This document shows, one piece after another, positions 1-11,399 of a stretch of DNA of 64,000 bases. The DNA is from Terebella lapidaria. Lineage: Eukaryota > Annelida > Polychaeta > Terebellida > Terebellidae. Positions within the stretch are counted from its first letter, which is position 1. Each line of letters begins with the position of its first letter. The translations under genes and the position numbers were made by a program. The stretch covers positions 17,485,106-17,549,105 of the forward strand of contig OX424560.1 of NCBI GenBank assembly GCA_949152475.1, read 5' to 3'. The notes under the pieces were generated by a model. The model was given only the letters and a program-made list of their open reading frames with translations. It was not told the origin of the DNA and made no database searches.

Positions 1-406
1 AGCAAAATAATGAAAATGACACCATTATTTAACACGACATGCAATGTACAGTGACAGGGAAAAGATATTAAAATGATGATGGGTGATCCAAAATTGATGC
101 ATGTTTTTAATGATACTGTTTGAACTGGAACATTGTTTAAAGTAATTATCAGTGAAAACTGGATAAGTTTGCTATTGTTTGAAAATAAATATATTTTACA
201 CACTAGATGTTCTTTGCTCTTAATGTTACTGATGCCTCTTCCAATACGAATGTTCAATCAGTATGGGTTTCTATTCACACTTGTGTTTCTATTTTCATCA
301 ACAAAATACCGCTATGAGAGTTGGATACTAGTATATCCATACTTGTTTCAATTGTACAAAAACCAATGTCTATTTTGGAAATGACTAATGTTTGCAAGAA
401 TCAAAT
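1..406. other. AT-rich sequence, no gene seen
   Basis: Only short open frames without codon character or recognisable motifs occur. The stretch lies downstream of the stop codon of GNAT copy 1. Similarity to the sequence downstream of copy 2 fades within about 30 bases of the stop, so this is close to one edge of the inverted duplication. Confidence 0.5.
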
Positions 407-1164
407 TCAAGCATAGTCACAGAACAAATTGAGAACAGAATACACTTTCCCGTGTGCGGATGTCGGTGCGCAAACCCCAGTGGACATTTGGTACCCATCA
501 CGTGTCTTTTTGGGTTCAACAACACTGAACTTACTGGCGAGCTCACACACGGTCAGCTCATTAGTTGAGTAGAATGCGAAGGAATATCTGACAATGGAAG
601 AAGGGAGGCGATCCAAAATCATGCCTTGTAGTAGGGAGGAAGCCACTTGAGCGCTATCAGCGTAAAACCCCATTGCTTTGTAATGTGGATATGCATCACT
701 TCCTGTACTTGAAACTTTCCGCATAGCAAGATATCCACATATTTTTCCAGTTGATGGCGTTTCCGCAACAAGAGATATGGTGCCCGGCGAACCAAGAAAA
801 ATCCTCAAGTATGGCCCACGTTCATGACAAGACACACTCGTGTCATATGCGATAACGTCATCATAGTCCGCTATTGATATTGTTCTCAGAACAATCTCGT
901 CACATCGTGGTAAATTTGCAGCAAGGTTCCCGTCACTGATGCCTTCTATGATAATGGAATCAATACCATGATAGTGAAAGCCAGCTGATGAATACATATC
1001 CTTCCTGGTGATAGCCGCGTCTAGTAGAACTGTACGGGTTCCAGATATGTTCATTGCGTGATCAAAAAGACGTCGCCCGATGCCGCGTCTACGGTAAACC
1101 TTGCTGGTGATGTACAGAGACAAGTAAGCAGTAGTTGGTGATGTCACGATGATACCCACATGTG
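407..1164 (-). CDS. GNAT N-acetyltransferase copy 1, exon 2 (YitH/Acetyltransf_18 type)
   Basis: This is the second and last coding exon of a 316-residue two-domain acetyltransferase, predicted to move an acetyl group from acetyl-CoA to an unknown amine. The acceptor is a TTTACAG ending at 1165, and the exon enters in phase 1. The joined protein reads LVSHVGII across the junction, which restores the beta4 strand of the GNAT fold. The acetyl-CoA pyrophosphate loop follows at residues 89-95 (YRRRGIG), then RRLFDHAM. Residues from about 165 to the end resemble the Acetyltransf_18 domain found C-terminal to GNAT in YitH-like proteins (SLVA, GKICGYLAMRKV, the YKAMGFYAD strand and a closing KVYSVLNLF). 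The frame is open with no frameshift. Substrate is unknown. Family assignment rests on motif recognition, not a search. Confidence 0.82.
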
Positions 1165-1383
1165 CTGTAAACATACACACAATATAAAACCAGATATTCA
1201 TAAGTGGAGTGCCAGAGTAACTAGTACATACCATGCTGAAATTAACTTATGTAATGATGGTGACTTTGAGATAAAAAAAATGTCAGCCGGTGATGGTATT
1301 GACACCATTACACCATTGGTATTGACTCCATTATTTGAAGTGACAACATTACAGTAGAATTCACTCATACAAAACTCACTCAC

Positions 1384-1576
1384 ACACAAGTTGTCCGTCT
1401 CCCAAAAACGCCCCGATAAGTCCACCAGGTGTCGCTTGGAGGATCAGTTTGTACTCTTCCACTGACGCAGACCATCCAACTTCAGACGTCATCGCGTGCA
1501 ATTGATCCAGGTCATCACTGCGCAAGCGCCTGATCGTCAGCCTCAAGTTATCTATGCTCCACGTTTCTTCATTCAT
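1384..1576 (-). CDS. GNAT N-acetyltransferase copy 1, exon 1
   Basis: This is the first coding exon, 193 nt: ATG at 1576-1574 and a strong GTGAGT donor directly after 1384. It gives residues 1-64, the N-terminal GNAT strand (LRLTIRRLRSDDLDQL), helix 1 and the SVEEYKLIL segment, and leaves phase 1 to join exon 2. The intron is 219 bp, about half as long as in copies 2 (436 bp) and 3 (409 bp). The start agrees with the ATG at the same place in all three copies. Copy 1 is more diverged from copies 2 and 3 than those are from each other. Confidence 0.8.
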
Positions 1577-2274
1577 TTCTGTGCAATGAACTAATCATTC
1601 TATATGTAATTCGCACATAACATTTGCAATACAGGCACACGCAATACACGCACGTGCGTCCAGTAATTTACATTACACATACGAAATCGAGTTTAAATAT
1701 CATTATATTTCTAGGGTTGTGATATGATCAAATCCTGGAAATATAAGTTAAATATTAAAATGGAAACACTTCCCTGATGCTCACCACCAAAACTTTAAAA
1801 AAAAAACTTTGATGGGATCCACTGTTGCGTCGAATCTTGAAAAAAAAACTTGATGCGATCCAACAGCGGGTGTGTCCCGAAATATTTCGACAGTGATCGA
1901 ATCAGTAAAATAATAACTTCAATATATGAACACCAAAGGACACCTGAGATACACGCCAGAAGCGCTCTAGAGACTGTAAATATGCATTTTCCTCGGGGGG
2001 CGATCCCCAGACCGGTAAGCGATCGAGCGAAGTCCCCGCTTCTTGTAGCATGTGCGTGTACGAATTTTATGGCTGCAGGCGCCACTGTTTGATATACGTA
2101 CCATATGTTATTTGTTTCTGTATACAATATTGTTACCATTATCAGATCAACAAAAACACGATTATTCTATGGTATGATAACAATACTTATACCTGTCGCT
2201 GTTTGAACCCTATCCAAATCCATTGAAACTATGTACAGGTTATTTGGAAACCTCTGATTTCTTCCCGTATACGC

Positions 2275-2324
2275 CACGTGACATTGGTGCAAAACTCATG
2301 AACATAACACTTATGTATATATAC
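2275..2324 (-). promoter_or_regulatory. Candidate core promoter of GNAT copy 1 (CACGTG box plus TATA-like run)
   Basis: A CACGTG at 2275-2280 and a TATATATAC-like run at 2315-2324 lie some 700-750 bases upstream of the ATG of copy 1. The same pair, in the same order and spacing, lies about 230-275 bases upstream of copies 2 and 3. The greater distance here reflects extra sequence between promoter and start in this copy. Promoter function is inference from motif and retention in all copies. Confidence 0.35.
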
Positions 2325-3254
2325 ACCGTGTCAACAATGGCTTCACAGTGTGGCCTTGACCGAGGTCATAATCAGACGAACAGCTGTTGTCGACCCTGAC
2401 TCTCACTGGTTTGTGTTGGTCTTCCATGTGAATGAAAACAAAATATTTGTTTGTCATTAACAGCAGATGTTTGGAGTACATCACAGGAGAAATGGAACGC
2501 AGAATGAAAACTAATGAATATGTGACTGCTGAAACCGGGGTGTTAGAATATATATTATCCATACATCGAGTTCTACAAGAGAGGTCAACCTTGGATGAGT
2601 TCAAATCATATCACGTAATAGTAATTCCCGGCTCCAATAATACCTCGTCCCTACCGATTTATTCAAAGTATTGATATATCTCTCTTGAACGAACCTGGGT
2701 GGAAACACTTCATGAAATTTTACTCACAAATGAAGCGCTGGCTTTGGTCTTTTGACAGTGTGATATGACTACAAATCTGAAGAAATTTTCTCAATAAAAA
2801 TTGACACCCTACTGTGCTCCGTTGTGGATATAAACATAACTACAAAAAAACTGTCAAAATGCTCACCAGTAGTTTATGTACCACCACAATATATTTATCG
2901 TCAATATCCTAACAATTCCATTTTAAAATTCCAGTTGTTTACCAGCAAACGGCATGGTTATTCAGTCTCAGATATACTGGGAGTAATAAAGTCTGTTAAA
3001 AGTGTATCCAACCTAAACTCTCACATTTCACGCCTGAAACCCGCTATAGCGCAAGACATTTACCCCCAAATTAACTATATTTCAGGACTCTGTCTTACAT
3101 GATTGTGAATTAGAATGTAGTCACGATAGCCTGTCCTCATTCGCAAGCAGGCCAATTACCAATTAGTCATGGGAATGAATACCGAGGAATCATCTGAAAG
3201 TATTTATTGGACTCCCTTGATGCTCCGTCTTGAGATAAAGGTTGGTATTTGACA

Positions 3255-4437
3255 CGTGATTGCTGGTTTTATTGCCCCTGAGACTTGAACATTGAAAAGC
3301 TGATCACAATATTAGAGTGATTCATCTCAATCTCCCTTGACGGCAACTCATGCCAGGGTGAACATTGGTTCCTAAGTGCGCCTTTGTTCGAATTCTCTAA
3401 GTTCCCTGTTCGGTCGTTTTCGTCTATTTATTGTAAATTGAATGGGGGACGCGGGGGATTGGGGGGGAGGGAGTGTTGGGAGGTTGGCAATAACTCAATT
3501 ATCGTTTTTGATAGCCTGGTTCCGTATAGAATAATTATATATATAGATCAGTTATTCATTACATCAGCGCATATTTTGCTGGAATTACTCAAATTGTTTT
3601 TTTTTCGATGCCCATTTAAAGCAGCTTTTTCTTAATTAAGCCAATTGAATGATTCATTTCCTTAAATATATTTCGATGTGATAAAATGAACAGCAACTCA
3701 GTATTACACATTTGGTAAGAACTCTTGATGAAGGAAAGACTTGGCAGCAATCGTCAACTCACTGTCCAAATATGTGCGACATATTGAATACTATTATAAG
3801 TCCCATGTTGAAGGCTCTCAATGTAGAATAGGAACTGGCATGAGGAAAGAAAATACGAACACACAATTTCAGCAATTAGTGGCTAAAATCAGCAAGTAAA
3901 TTGATATCACTGCAGTTGATGAATCGCCCCAATTCAATTCCCTTTAATGGCTGATAGCATCGCTTATTTTAATCCTCAATGAGTTGTTGTTATGAATCCA
4001 CTTCAGGAAAAGTAACTATCATAATTGTTCAGTCAGACAAACTGTCGTCGCCGGTGCAAATGGACACATTAAGGATATTGGATAAATATATCAGACAATA
4101 TACCTTTTCACCCGGGGGGAGGGCAGTATTATGCAGGAATTTACTCAACCAAGCGTACTGCTAATCGCTGTGAAATATAATTTTACCACGGTAGTCTTTC
4201 CAGTTCTTTTCATGGGCTGGGCAATTCTCATGGGACTGTGCACATGAATACCAACTAAGAATCCAGAAATATCAAGTGGGTTTATGCCGATTTTTCTCCT
4301 TGAGACAAAGGCCGAAATTCGACTCGTCAGGAATTGTTGCTTTTATTGCCCCCTGTGCCTTGAATATCTGAGAAGTCAGTCCCCACATCCAAGGGAGATA
4401 TCTCAATATACGTTGACAGTAACAGAGACAGGGGTTG
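3255..4437 (-). repeat. Two spaced copies of the 'GTCAAGGG...GGCAATAAAAGCAAC' repeat in unit C
   Basis: Copies at about 3255-3350 and 4310-4437 are inverted counterparts of those at 44416-45383 and 55401-56365. Each carries TGTCAAGGG-like and GATATTGAGATA-like blocks and, about 70 bases on, a GGGGCAATAAAAGCAAC block. They have no coding capacity. Confidence 0.5.
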
Positions 4438-4609
4438 ATGGTTGATGCGTTATTGGTGGCTTAGCTTCATAGAACTTCTCATTGTGCACCCGAAAAAAAA
4501 TTAGAAAACAAATATGAGAAATAATATCATGGACACGAATGATAGACACATACATGTAAATAGCAATGAATACGACAATATAACTGCATGGTTGATTCAT
4601 AGTATTGTA

Positions 4610-4745
4610 AGTATCAATCTATTACCACCAATACAGCCAAATTCTGATGATTCCAATAACAAACGTAAAATACAACATTTTGCAATAAAAACAAAGCCCG
4701 ACCAAATACTTTATCAAAAGACACACTGGCGTCATCAGGGACAGA
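4610..4745 (+). repeat. Dispersed ~140-bp repeat, copy 1
   Basis: It shares CTATTACCACCAATACAG, a ACAAAGCCCGACCAAAT block and GACACACTGGCGTCAT with copies at 4975-5110 and 11193-11325. A related 3' part with the GGGGCAGACAGTGTG tail occurs near 24300 and 52310. Confidence 0.6.
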
Positions 4746-4974
4746 CAGTGTGGTAAATGTAGTTGTTTCTACTGTACACCTGGTGGAATTAGTGTACAAC
4801 TGCCCAACAACTTATGAAAATAATTCAGAAATCTGAAACAAACCCCCATGGAATAGTTATATGACAAGTACATAAGTACCTAATCACAAGCCAAAAGGCT
4901 ACTGAGTTGATGGTATCCTCCGGGACAGACTTAACGTCCACCAGCAGTGACACCGACTCAGTGGTATGAATGTA

Positions 4975-5110
4975 AGAACCATTCTATTACCACAGATACA
5001 GCCAAATTTCGATGATTCCAATGACAAACGTAAAATACAACATTTTGCTATGAAAACGAAGCCCGACCAAATACTTTATCAAAAGAGACACTGGCGTCAT
5101 CAGGGGCAGA
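4975..5110 (+). repeat. Dispersed ~140-bp repeat, copy 2
   Basis: This is the same family as 4610-4745, about 365 bp downstream and in direct orientation. The frame around KPDQILYQK is open in both copies, but nothing indicates a protein. Confidence 0.6.
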
Positions 5111-5339
5111 CAGGGTCGAACCTACTTGTCTATGTACTCGTCTTTTCTTGCGACCACGGTGACTATTGTGACCATTGTCGATGAAACGGTAGTGTCCTAC
5201 GTGATCAGCATACGATTGTGCCACCTTTTCAAAGTCGATAAAATGCATTGTTCTTTGAAAATAAATCATAGTTCTTTGAAGAAAATAAATTCTCCAAGTC
5301 AGCAAAGCCCGTGAAATGTATACCTCGTATATATCATGT

Positions 5340-5840
5340 ATATACTTTGATTTTTCTAACTTGTTCACACCGTTCTTCGCTGATTTTTTTTTTGCGATGA
5401 TAAATGGTATCGTATTATCACTTGACATACTTCACCTAGAAGTCAAACGGCAATCTGCAACCGAATTTCAGACTTCTATCGCAAAAATTAAAAAAGTTGG
5501 CAATATAATTAAATTTCTGCCCAATCATTTAATTTCCTGGTTTGCACATGGTTTTGTGCCTTTGTTCGCTTCTTTAGTGGTGCAATATTTCAGAATCTAC
5601 ATGTTTGTGTAGAATATACACTTATGTCGTCTGGTCCTTTGAATAATGATACTTTGAATAATGATGTATGTAAACACAACCAAACCCACGAACATTATCA
5701 AAATCTCGAGATTCCGTTTTGGGCAGAAATTTAACATTGGCTTAGATTGCCAACTTTTTCAACTTTTGCGATAGAAGTCTGAAATTCGGTAGATCAGCGC
5801 AAAACGGTGTAAACGAGTTAGCTATTTGTGAACAACAGTT
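5340..5840. mobile_element. Inverted-repeat (MITE-like) element
   Basis: The left arm (about 5345-5525) and right arm (about 5710-5840) are inverted copies. Shared blocks include ACCGAATTTCAGACTTCTAT, GTTGGCAAT and AAATTTCTGCCCAA. The arms enclose about 190 bp. The inner blocks recur in the element at 41895-42433, so both belong to one noncoding foldback family. Confidence 0.55.
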
Positions 5841-6224
5841 TCGATAAAAAACACTGTAAAACGCTTTCACACACAACTCGTTCAACCTGCAATAAGGCCC
5901 CAATCAGCCCCCGAGATGTATCCTTGAAAGTCAAGTTGTTTTACTCCTCCATTGATGGAGATCAGCCCATCTCTGACGTCATCAAGTTTAGTTGATGCAG
6001 CATCACTGCGCAGGATATTGAATTTTTTTTCATAACATGAACATGATGAATCTTATATTAAATAGCTGTTATAAATGTGTCATGTTAGATGAATAAAAAA
6101 TCACACCACTTTCAAATTGAAGCAAAAAAAAAAACATACGCTTGAGCTTTCACGAGGAACGAGTCATTTCGCGTTCAGAAACTTCAGGTAAAATGTGTAG
6201 CAGTGCGTCCTCGATATAATCACT

Positions 6225-6350
6225 GTCTAAATACGCGTGAAAATTGCGATGTTGAATACTAACTCACGGTCACTATAAGATCTTTGAACTCGCATCTGGA
6301 AAATGATTGCAAACACACGATTTCCGCACTTGATTTCTCGTAATGAGACT
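6225..6350 (-). repeat. AATGCG...CGCATT palindromic-core repeat
   Basis: This is a member of a ~130-bp family whose core is GCGGAAATCGTGTGTT flanked by AAT and CGCATT. This copy sits at the end of unit C, followed by CGCGTGAAAATCGCGATGTTG as in the copies at 21630 and 44090. Confidence 0.55.
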
Positions 6351-6499
6351 GATTTCAATTAACCATCTGGAACCGTGATGAATATTATCATTGTCAAACC
6401 ACCAGTGAACTGTTAATATCGTTTGGATGTTTATTCGTACCATTTTTGGCGATTTCAGTGATAAAATTTGACATTCAGATCTCACTAATATTATTGTTG

Positions 6500-6800
6500 A
6501 ATCAGTCCACCCACCAAAACAAAAGTCGCGTTATATCGAGATTTTCTCTAATGATACCAAGATGTTTCTCTTTATATCGAGGTGAATTTCTCGGTATATC
6601 AAGATGAGTATCTCGTTATATTGAGATGTTGTTTGTTATAACGAGACGTATCTTAACAGGCGTATTCTAGTTATTGTCTCATCAAATTGATATAAAATGA
6701 GAAAATACCTCGATATTTCAAAATACGGATGAAAATCTTTCTCTATTTATTGACAAAACATCTAGATATGACAAGATAGTAATGCGAGAAAAACTCTAAT
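6500..6800. repeat. Short palindromic 'TATCGAGATA' cluster
   Basis: Variants of ATATCGAGAT and its mirror (TCTCGTTATAT, TATCAAGATGA, TATTGAGATG) occur about ten times in 300 bp. Similar clusters lie at 22030-22090, 26455-26575 and 54110-54235. This looks like a low-complexity repeat. Confidence 0.5.
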
Positions 6801-7019
6801 TTGTCACTGGGCGTGACTGTTTATTGGTTCTAGGAACCTCGTCATGCATATGTGATTGGTTTTAAGGACCCAGTCATTCACAAATGCATTTCTTTGACTC
6901 GTTGAGTCCAAAGAACTGTCAAGATATGAACAGTTCATTGCGATTTCAATACGAGGATGGGAACATTCGTCCAGATCAATGAATCGAGACAATTAAATAA
7001 CTGCAGTGATATTGACAAA

Positions 7020-7140
7020 GTTGCCAATTTCAGGCATCAAATGCGGAAATTGTGTTTGCATTCAAATTCTGCTGCCAATTCAGAGTTCGTAAAGAAGCCA
7101 CTTATCAAGATTTTCACGCGTACTCGGACATTCAGTTACT
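7020..7140 (+). repeat. Palindromic-core repeat, diverged copy
   Basis: GCCAATTTCAGGCATCAAATGCGGAAATTGTGTTTGCATTC-like sequence followed by TTTTCACGCGTACTCGGACA matches the family seen at 43990 and 54615. It also shares a TTCGTAAAGAAGCCACT block with the copies near 25380 and 53390. Confidence 0.5.
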
Positions 7141-7679
7141 TGGAACGCAATGGCAATGTCGTATATTTAAATTGCATTTCCAGCCCTTATTAATTTGTAA
7201 CAGTGTGATATGGTAGGAGTACAGATATGGTAGGAGAGAAAAAAAACAGATTTGCCCAAACCCACAGTGTGGGATAATGACTACAAAGAAAATGTCAAAA
7301 CATAATATATCTTGTTTGATTTGATTTTGTCAGCTTTCGCAGCAAACATTTGTGATTCTGCCATTGCCTTTGCTGTATGTTACGTTGCGGTGAGGATTCC
7401 TTCTATGGCCGTTCATTTGGTATTCATTTCTTCGATCACCAGGAAATTGTCCAGCCCATGCAACGAGCCAACGAGTTTGAACTCATTTTATATATGTTAG
7501 AGAGACGCATTGGATAAATACATTTATGGACTTGATCCTGGGTGTGTGGGCATTGCTGTCAGATGTACGACCTAGTGAAACGGAGCACCACAGTGGATTT
7601 ACCAAAAGAACAAAAAAATAGCTCATTATTGTGATCCAAGTGACGCAGCAGATAAATGAGAAATAAACATGGAACCAGT

Positions 7680-7870
7680 ACCCAAGTACAAGGTAATCCG
7701 AGCGAACAAAGCATAATCTGTTTCCCAATATCAAAGTCCAGAGTCTGACAAAATCGATCTAGTCATATGGAACTTCATGAACCTCCATTATATGGCCATA
7801 AGGAGGTGGAATTAGGTGTTTCGGAGAGAGCGAGCATTCCCTGCCCCATGTGTGTCACCCGTCATGAATT
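7680..7870 (+). repeat. Dispersed repeat with CCATTATGGCCATAAGGAGGTG-like palindrome
   Basis: It shares the AACATGGAA...CCGAGC..ACAAA and TCAAAGTCC..GTC blocks with 14940-15050, and the 'catgaacctcc...aaggaggtg...cgtcatgaattcc' part with 13450-13620. The whole also occurs inverted at about 54845-55112 in an insertion present in unit B and absent from A. Confidence 0.5.
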
Positions 7871-10650
7871 CCAAAACATTAACAAAATTTAACATGCAAA
7901 ACTAACCTCAAAACACATCAATACCTTTGAAACAATCACCATTAAATCTTCATAAAAGGTGTGAGTAAGATGACTACACCTAGACATGGAACGAAATGAA
8001 TGAACCCTTCTGTTGTGGTCAAGGTGAGAGCAACTTGAGTCATAATATGATAATATGACAATAGTTAGTCAAATTGGTCGTTCGTCAAGGTATGATGTTT
8101 TACGTTTTTACTATCAATATACAATAACACTTATCCAACATAAAAAGTAACACGGGACACATAATCCACCTGCTGGAGTTCTGATTACATGATATATCAT
8201 TGATTATTCATTCATTATACTGCAATCATGATAGTGAATAACAATGTCCGTTATTACACAACTTCACCTGCGGTTTCTGGCGAACGAGTCATTCTCATAG
8301 ATATCAAGCGTAGAGCCAACTTGTATATTTTATGAGTAGACTTAATAGACTAACGTCATTCGTTATAGGCTCGAGGTCCATATCAATAAAATTTACAAAC
8401 ACGTAGACATGTATAAAAAATGGAGTTCGGTAACCTCAAAACATGAAGGTATCACAGAAACACCACTAGTATAATAACCAAGTGAAGGACGTGAGTAAAC
8501 ACAATGTTACATCTTAGGACACACTATATGAAACTGACCCAATGTTTCCGGAAAATCTATGATCCGAAACAGCAACATTTAGGAAAACAACATCTTGTGA
8601 CAATGTGGTTTGGTTCGTGATATTGTGAACATTATTCCATCACAATTGGTAATGTAAGGACACAATGAGTCGATAAGCTGCTATCGTATGTTTTTTGGTA
8701 GTCGTCAGCATTTGTTTCAACATAAACAAACAAAATGTAGATTCGCATTCAGCAATTCTAGCATTCGTTTCTCAGAAAACAAATCGCCTGAGAACCCAAA
8801 TGTTAGATCAACTGATTCAAATCGATTTAGAATGAGCTGTATGGTGGATTGTATCCATGCTTTCATTTATAGAAAGCTCCATACTTCGAGTTCATTATCA
8901 ATATATTGATTGTTAGCACGGAACGATTCCTATCTGCACAAACAACCATTGTTATTTGCCGGGTGACAATGTTATTCTATTTGGTATGTGCAATGAATAT
9001 CGCTTTGAACACAGGCGACTAGTCCATACAGTATTGTTTGTCTGACAATCAGGTAGTTTACATTGACGCTGATTAGAATCAATAAATATTGTTCACCTGC
9101 AAATAACAACTGGTGAGATTATGAAAGACAACCTATACGTGCAAAAAACATGAGACTCCCTTCATAAGGATTGAACTGAGAATAATCAACGCCGAGAACA
9201 CGGAACAGTGAGCAGAAAAAACCTAATCGCTAGATGTTAGCACCGTTTTAGTGGTATCATAACGTCATAGCGTTATTCACTATGACGATACCATGGTATT
9301 ACTCCGAAGTATTGAATTTCTTGGAATAGAAAGTAACAAAATGTATGACAACAAATCAAAGGAGATGACCTCTTGCAGTAGTCATGGAATGAGACTGGGG
9401 ATTTATGCTGTTAGTACAAACAGAGGTCAGGCACCAACGTCAAGTGGGCCTGAAAATATTAGTGACAAGACTATCTCGCAATATCAAATACCTAAAAGAA
9501 AATACACAGACAAATTAGATCTTCTGTGATATCATTCGTTTTATAGTCTTCAAAATATCATTGTTTTCATACGACATGAATAGTTTCAACCGTTTGGTAT
9601 CAATGGTGATCGATGGATACAATTAGATCAACCATGTACACATATATGAAGTTTCTTGGTTTACCTAGTTCAAATTTATTTGTTGTAAATCATATTCATA
9701 GAAAAGGAGATGTTATTAATTATCGCTGCTCACTAGCATCCTAACATGCAACACTATCTATTGATTAGTTCTGTCAATTCGTCCTCAGAGAAGGAGTGGC
9801 TAGGAAAAATTATCCTTGTTTTATCGTAAATATGGAAACCTTCGACAGGTGAGGCATTTCCAGTTGACCGACTCAGTTTTTATCAACCGTGTCAGCATAT
9901 TTCATGACACATGCATGTTTCAGATTCGTGAATTTCTAAAATATAATTTTTTGAATCCAAGAGGACACTCTGATGGATTTTGAGATGGTCTGCTGTTCCA
10001 CAATGTACTAAATCAAGTTCCACTTACAATACAGCAGAATGCTTACAATACAGCAGGATATAGATTGATTCGACCAGGACATAAATTTATCCTAGATTAT
10101 ATCGCATCGACGCCAAATCTACACTAGAGGGCATTATATTGTGGAGGAAGTGTAGCGAAATGGGATGTCATGCACCAGAATATTTTCCCGGAATCCGATT
10201 ATTCACGGAGTAATATCTCACCTGATAATCTGTCGAGATTTGGATAACATCTATGTTCGTACTACGACAACTGTTCGTCACATGGACTTTGGTAATAAAT
10301 TCATATTGGAAAGTTCTTCTTTTCTGACAGTTTTGTGACAATTCCATCAGGTGTACAGTGCAAAACAATATTCTAAAAATTGTCTGGTGATGAATGTTTT
10401 TTCGGAAAGTATAGAAAAAAACAACATCCAATGAATCCTGCAATATTATGAAATGCACCTGTCAAATAGTGTAACATCTAAATAGATGTTTTGTGTTCAA
10501 TGAATAACCAATACATATTCACACATAAAGCTCTGCAATAGATCGAGGTTATGACACTGACCGGGCTTCATACATCAAGTATGATACCAATATGTTTCAA
10601 AAACTATTCGTGTGGCCATACCAGTTACGCAAATGTTGTTATACACAAGT
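7871..10650. other. Gene-free AT-rich stretch
   Basis: No open frame with coding character was seen. A small imperfect palindrome lies at 9253-9292 (arms GGTATC and CGTCATAG). Otherwise nothing is recognisable. Confidence 0.5.
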
Positions 10651-10787
10651 ATAGACGTTTATCGTGCTGTTCGATAACACATGTTATCAGGTATATATCG
10701 TATTTGATGAATAAGTTATACTTATGGATGATATGGGACAGGAACCAGTCAACCGTGCTTTTTTAATAGGTACCATTGCTTTCCTAC

Positions 10788-10991
10788 CTTTGCAGGGTAT
10801 AAGTAACTGCCTTTGAGCGCCTTTTCCCGCACAAAAAGGCGGGATACGTTGGAGGAGCTGCGACATTCGAATAATTGGCCAGTGCTTTCGGTTCAAGGGT
10901 TTGTAGTGGTTCTCGGGAGCTGCATCTGAGAACTGTTTCTGAACAAGCTTGAGCAGTTTATCAGGCTCAACAAGTACAACAAACACATAGC
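10788..10991 (-). CDS. Candidate internal exon of an unrecognised protein
   Basis: On the minus strand an open frame of about 68 residues has protein-like composition (VEPDKLLKLVQKQF, NRKHWPIIRMSQLLQ, PPFCAGKGAQRQLLIP). It lies between a possible acceptor (GAAATCAG ending near 10992) and a good donor, GTAGGA, directly after 10788 (phase 1 exit). Codon choice is less AT-rich than the surroundings. No partner exon was found nearby and I do not recognise the family. It could be an exon of a host gene with very long introns or a relic of a transposon gene. Confidence 0.3.
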
Positions 10992-11192
10992 TGATTTCAT
11001 TATGGTTTATATAAAGGAGGCACATGCGATTAACGAGTGGGCAATTAGTGGAATAACTCACAAAATTGAGTCACAAAACAATACAAGATAGAATGCGAGC
11101 TGCCGGACATCTACAGAAACGTAACCTCCCATCCCCAGTACTTGTTGATTGCATGAGTAATGAAGCTGGAACGACTGTATGTAAGTATCAAT

Positions 11193-11325
11193 CTATTACC
11201 ACCAATACAGTGAGATTTTAATGATGCAAATAACAAACGGAAGCACAGTATTTTGCAATAGAAACAAAGCCCGACCAAATAGTTTATCCAAAGACACACT
11301 GGCGTCATGTCTATGGTGGAGTCTT
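11193..11325 (+). repeat. Dispersed ~140-bp repeat, copy 3
   Basis: It carries the same TCAATCTATTACCACCAATA and AAGCCCGACCAAATA blocks as 4610-4745, then GACACACTGGCGTCATG. Confidence 0.6.
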
Positions 11326-11399
11326 GGCTGGAGAGTTTCATTGCCAAGCGAAAACACTATATGCGAGTGATGACTACACAATTGTTTTAGCCACTTAAA

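Larger units (their letters stand above)
4451..6000. other. Insertion specific to unit C
   Basis: Units A and B run continuously across the corresponding point (about 44395 and 55375). Unit C has some 1.5 kb extra here, holding two copies of a ~140-bp dispersed repeat and one inverted-repeat element. No gene was recognised. Confidence 0.5.
407..6480 (-). repeat. Inverted segmental duplication, unit C
   Basis: Read on the minus strand, this segment follows the order of 43905-48042 (unit A) and 54535-58933 (unit B): palindromic-core repeat, two copies of the ~175-bp 'GTCAAGGG' repeat, promoter region, GNAT exons. It is more diverged than A is from B. It is interrupted by sequence absent from A between about 4451 and 6000. 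The 1577-4450 stretch holds no other gene; short open frames there are not conserved between copies. Confidence 0.7.

Noticed and set aside
1160..1425. Short frames across the intron of GNAT copy 1
   Set aside because: They cross the GT..AG intron defined by comparison with copies 2 and 3.
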